A DNA stretch of 64,000 nt, taken from NCBI RefSeq assembly GCF_900102615.1, contig NZ_FMYV01000006.1, positions 1 through 64,000 of the forward strand, read 5' to 3'. The notes under the pieces were generated by a model, which was given only the letters and a program-made list of their open reading frames with translations, did not search any database and was not told the origin of the DNA. Each line of letters begins with the position of its first letter. Within the stretch, counting starts at the first letter, position 1. The stretch comes from Geotoga petraea (GTDB lineage Bacteria > Thermotogota > Thermotogae > Petrotogales > Petrotogaceae). A program made the position numbers and the translations under genes. This document shows, piece by piece, positions 61,318 to 64,000 of the stretch.

Positions 61318-62465
61318 TGCCTCAAAAGAAAGATTATTATAAACTTTTGGAGATCGATAAAAATGCAACTCAAGAAGAGATTAGGAAAGCTTACAGAAAA
61401 ATGGTTAAAAAATGGCACCCAGATAGACATCAAGAAAACAAACAATATGCTGAAGAAAAGTTTAAAGAAATCCAAGAAGCTTACGAAGTTTTAAGTAATC
61501 CTGAAAAAAGAAAACTATATGATAGATTTGGATTTATACCTGAAGGTGGAGGATACCAACAAAGAGGTGGTCAGCCAGGCGCTGGTGGAGTAGAAGACAT
61601 ATTCAAAGATTTCTTTGGAGGTAGCTCTGGAAACTTTGGTGAAAGTGGCGGAGGCTTCGGAGATTTCTTTGACATGTTTTTTGGATCCGAAAGAAGCTCA
61701 TCAAGAGGTTCCCGAAGAGCAAAAAGACCTGAGAGAGGTCAAGATATACACGCAACTATATCTTTAAATTTAGAAGAAGTTTTATATGATGTTAAAAAGA
61801 CCATTGAATACGATAGATACGAACCTTGTAATTCATGTAAAGGAACTGGAGCAGAAAATGGAACGTCTTATTCAACTTGTCCAAGATGTAATGGTCAAGG
61901 TCAAATAAACGAAGAACAGAGAACGTTCTTTGGAACTTTTGTAAAAACTTATACATGCCCAACTTGTAATGGAGAAGGAAAAATTATAGAAAAAAAATGT
62001 TCAGTTTGTAACGGACAAGGAAAGCTACACAAAAAAGAAAAACTTACAGTAACTATTCCTTCCGGGGTAGAAGATGGATACGTGCTAAGGTTGAGAGAAA
62101 AGGGAAATGCAGGTAAAAACGGTGGCCCTGCAGGAGATTTGATTATTCATGTTAAAGTTAATCCAAACAAAAATTTCAGAAGAAAAGGTGCTGATCTTGA
62201 AACCGAAATAACCGTAGATTATGTTGAAGCAGCACTTGGAACAGAAGTTAAGATACCAACTCTTGAAGGAGAAATTGTAGAAAAAATTCCAGAAGGAACA
62301 AATCCTGGAACAGTTATAAGACTAAAAAATTTGGGAATGCCAAATTTTTCAGGCAAAAAAAGAGGAGATATATACGTAAAAATAAACGTTAAAATTGATA
62401 AACCAGGTTTGAGAGAGAAAAAGCATTTAAGAGACTTAGCAAAATTGAAAAAAATAAACATATAA
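61317..62465 (+). CDS. dnaJ: Chaperone protein DnaJ
   Basis: A 382-residue type I DnaJ. J-domain DYYKLLEIDKNATQEEIRKAYRKM with the HPD motif (WHPDRHQ), a Gly/Phe-rich linker (GSSGNFGESGGGFGDFFDMFFG), four CxxCxGxG-type zinc repeats (CNSCKGTG, CPRCNGQG, CPTCNGEG, CSVCNGQG), then the substrate domain. It stimulates DnaK. The usual dnaK gene is not in this operon or window; hrcA-grpE-dnaJ without dnaK matches Thermotoga. Confidence 0.96.
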   Translation: MPQKKDYYKLLEIDKNATQEEIRKAYRKMVKKWHPDRHQENKQYAEEKFKEIQEAYEVLSNPEKRKLYDRFGFIPEGGGYQQRGGQPGAGGVEDIFKDFFGGSSGNFGESGGGFGDFFDMFFGSERSSSRGSRRAKRPERGQDIHATISLNLEEVLYDVKKTIEYDRYEPCNSCKGTGAENGTSYSTCPRCNGQGQINEEQRTFFGTFVKTYTCPTCNGEGKIIEKKCSVCNGQGKLHKKEKLTVTIPSGVEDGYVLRLREKGNAGKNGGPAGDLIIHVKVNPNKNFRRKGADLETEITVDYVEAALGTEVKIPTLEGEIVEKIPEGTNPGTVIRLKNLGMPNFSGKKRGDIYVKINVKIDKPGLREKKHLRDLAKLKKINI

Positions 62466-62482
62466 TATAAAGGGGGCAGGAA

Positions 62483-63385
62483 ATGACAAAAAATTCAAAA
62501 AGTATAGATATCAAAAAAGAAGTATTCGATTACTCTATAATCACCATAGGCACTATACTTACAGCTGTTGGTATAGTATTATTCCTTGTCCCTTACAATA
62601 TAGTGGCAGGCGGAGTCAGTGGACTTGCCATAGTAATGAATGAATTATTTGGTTGGTGGGTAGGCTTACAAATGATAGTCTACAACCTTTTTTTGTTTGC
62701 GTTAGGTTTTAAATTATTGGGAATGGGTTTTGGTGTAAAGAGTATATATAGTGCTATAGCTCTTTCTCTTTTTACAGACTTATTTCAACAAGTGTTTAAG
62801 ATGAACGAAATACTACCAAATATGATTAATCAAACACAAAATCCTGGATTAGACATGATGCTGATGACGGCTGTATATGGAGCCATTATAACTGGAACTG
62901 GTATGGGACTTGTAATTTGGAGAGGAGCCACTACAGGCGGAACTGATATACTTGCTATAATATTCAATAAATATTTCCACGTTTCAGTTGGTACTGGTTT
63001 ATTAATTGCAGATTCCGTAATTACAGCCTCTTCGATATTAATAAGTCCTATACTACCAATGTATGGTATCATAACAATTTTCATAATGGCAAGGACTATA
63101 GACGGTATTGTGACAGGATTAGAGTCGACAAAGACTGTTTTGATAATAAGTGACTATCATGATAGAATAAAAGAGATGATATACAAAGAATTAGACAGAG
63201 GAATAACATTCATAAAAGGTGCCGGTGGGTATACTAATAAAGACAAAGAGATTATGATGGTTACCATATCAAGATCTGAAGTCGGTATGTTGAAAAACAA
63301 CCTACATGAAATAGACGAAAATGCTTTTGTAATAATACTTCCAAATAATGAAGCTTTAGGTTATGGGTTTAAAAAAATAAAATAA
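62483..63385 (+). CDS. YitT family membrane protein (DUF161/DUF2179)
   Basis: A 300-residue membrane protein with about six helices in the first 210 residues (FLVPYNIVAGGVSGLAIVMNELFGWWVG and WRGATTGGTDILAIIFNKYFH are diagnostic), and a cytoplasmic DUF2179 tail (SDYHDRIKEMIYKELDRGITFIKGAGGYTNKDKEIMMVTISRSEV). Role not established; the tail resembles PII-like ligand sensors. GGGGG upstream of the ATG, 17 bases after dnaJ; possibly read through with it. Confidence 0.92.
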   Translation: MTKNSKSIDIKKEVFDYSIITIGTILTAVGIVLFLVPYNIVAGGVSGLAIVMNELFGWWVGLQMIVYNLFLFALGFKLLGMGFGVKSIYSAIALSLFTDLFQQVFKMNEILPNMINQTQNPGLDMMLMTAVYGAIITGTGMGLVIWRGATTGGTDILAIIFNKYFHVSVGTGLLIADSVITASSILISPILPMYGIITIFIMARTIDGIVTGLESTKTVLIISDYHDRIKEMIYKELDRGITFIKGAGGYTNKDKEIMMVTISRSEVGMLKNNLHEIDENAFVIILPNNEALGYGFKKIK

Positions 63386-63407
63386 ATCAAGGCAGGTGTA
63401 TGACAGA

Positions 63408-64000
63408 GTGGATGACCCCCAAAGTGGTGAACTGATTTACACACTTTTAGCAATACTGGTTTTACTTGTATTATCTGGATTTTTTTCAGGTTCAGAAACT
63501 GCGATGACTGCTTTAGGAAGAGGGAAAATAAAAGATTACCTGGAAAATGAGAATGATGAGAAAAAGAAAAAGAAATTAGAGAAATTTATGCATAGACCAA
63601 ATCAATATCTAACAACTATTCTAATTATGAATAACATTGTTAATATTTTGGCATCATCTTTGACAACTGTTTTTGTTGTTAATTTATTTCCTGGTTCACA
63701 GGGTACTGCAGTTGGTATCGCAACTGGATTTATGACTTTGCTGATTTTAATTTTTGGTGAAATAACTCCAAAAGTATTTGCCAGAGAAAATAGGGAGAAG
63801 TTTTTTAGTTTTGTATTTAATCCAATACATTTTTTAAATTTGATTTTGACCCCTATTGTTTGGGTACTTGTAAAAATCACAAATGTTGTTATTAAAGCTT
63901 TTGGCGGGGAAAAAATTGATCAAGCTCCTCCTTTTATAACAGAAAGTGAAATTATGACATATCTTGACATGGGACACGAAGAAGGCGTAATAGAAAAATA
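63408..64000 (+). CDS. CNNM/HlyC-CorC family protein (3' truncated)
   Basis: The frame is open to the right edge. It reads VDDPQSGELIYTLLAIL, then VLSGFFSGSETAMTALGRGK, the DUF21 (CNNM) start, NQYLTTILIMNNIVNILASSL, FGEITPKVFARENREKFF and FITESEIMTYLDMGHEEGVIE, matching the DUF21-CBS-CorC_HlyC family thought to transport or sense Mg2+ or Co2+. The CBS and CorC domains would lie beyond the window. GTG 63408 is chosen because CAGGTG lies just before; GTG 63396 is another possibility. Confidence 0.88.
   Translation, partial: MDDPQSGELIYTLLAILVLLVLSGFFSGSETAMTALGRGKIKDYLENENDEKKKKKLEKFMHRPNQYLTTILIMNNIVNILASSLTTVFVVNLFPGSQGTAVGIATGFMTLLILIFGEITPKVFARENREKFFSFVFNPIHFLNLILTPIVWVLVKITNVVIKAFGGEKIDQAPPFITESEIMTYLDMGHEEGVIEK

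Overview
This is an AT-rich bacterial chromosome segment of about 64 kb that most resembles the Thermotogota, probably the low-GC order Petrotogales (Petrotoga, Geotoga, Oceanotoga, Marinitoga relatives). That placement is inference. It rests on the hrcA-grpE-dnaJ order without dnaK, the yicC-remA-gmk-rpoZ order, the fused KorA plus KorB ferredoxin enzyme, and several secreted beta-rich or barrel-like proteins typical of a sheathed (toga) diderm. Genes are dense, often overlap by 1-8 bases, and many start with GTG or TTG behind strong Shine-Dalgarno sequences.

Region by region. 1-1860: the end of an exporter-type ABC ATPase translationally coupled to a radical SAM/SPASM protein, a likely modified-peptide locus whose precursor would lie before the window. 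1996-4501: a YfcC-type carrier with an M14/DUF2817 metallopeptidase. 4501-6077: an accessory island, with a MITE-like double hairpin followed by an ATPase-DUF234 gene bracketed by two nearly identical 39-base palindromes. 6078-10151 (minus): MBL hydrolase, single-cysteine peroxiredoxin, and KorB/KorA. 10368-13230: membrane protein, GntR (YtrA-type) regulator, ABC-2 permease and ATPase. 13256-23548 (minus): ParB-like/BMP fusion, phosphoesterase, an orphan osmoprotectant-binding protein, ComEC-like, phosphate acyltransferase, YifB/ComM, MFS, IspF, DnaN. 23681-33349: beta-propeller protein, lytic transglycosylase, GH13 enzyme, a membrane protein, and a 901-residue lipoprotein coupled to a barrel-like protein. 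33424-36282: acpP, pyrG, rsmA. 36283-40105: an untranslated-looking stretch with a 16-codon aromatic leader ORF, an STN-domain protein and a two-component system. 40210-46309: cysteine desulfurase and the yicC-remA-gmk-rpoZ operon, extended by a barrel-like protein, a pseudopilin, a HEAT protein and ComF. 46312-50432: heptamer repeat, CoA-disulfide reductase family protein, secreted propeller-like protein, DUF554 protein. 50626-50864 (minus): tRNA-Glu, tRNA-Val, tRNA-Phe. 50946-59453 (minus): murE-murF-mraY-murD-ftsW-murG-murC. 59488-64000: CIRCE-controlled hrcA-grpE-dnaJ, a YitT protein and a truncated CNNM/HlyC-type protein.

Functional links: four competence-type genes or candidates (ComEC-like, ComM/YifB, ComF, pseudopilin) plus an STN protein lie in this window, consistent with DNA uptake capacity. 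The most unusual items are the palindrome-bracketed ATPase-nuclease, the cytosolic ParB-like/BMP fusion, the aromatic leader ORF without an aromatic-biosynthesis gene behind it, a family of dispersed heptamer-bearing intergenic repeats, a histidine kinase whose natural start is out of frame by one base, and a comF with no ATG, GTG or TTG start.
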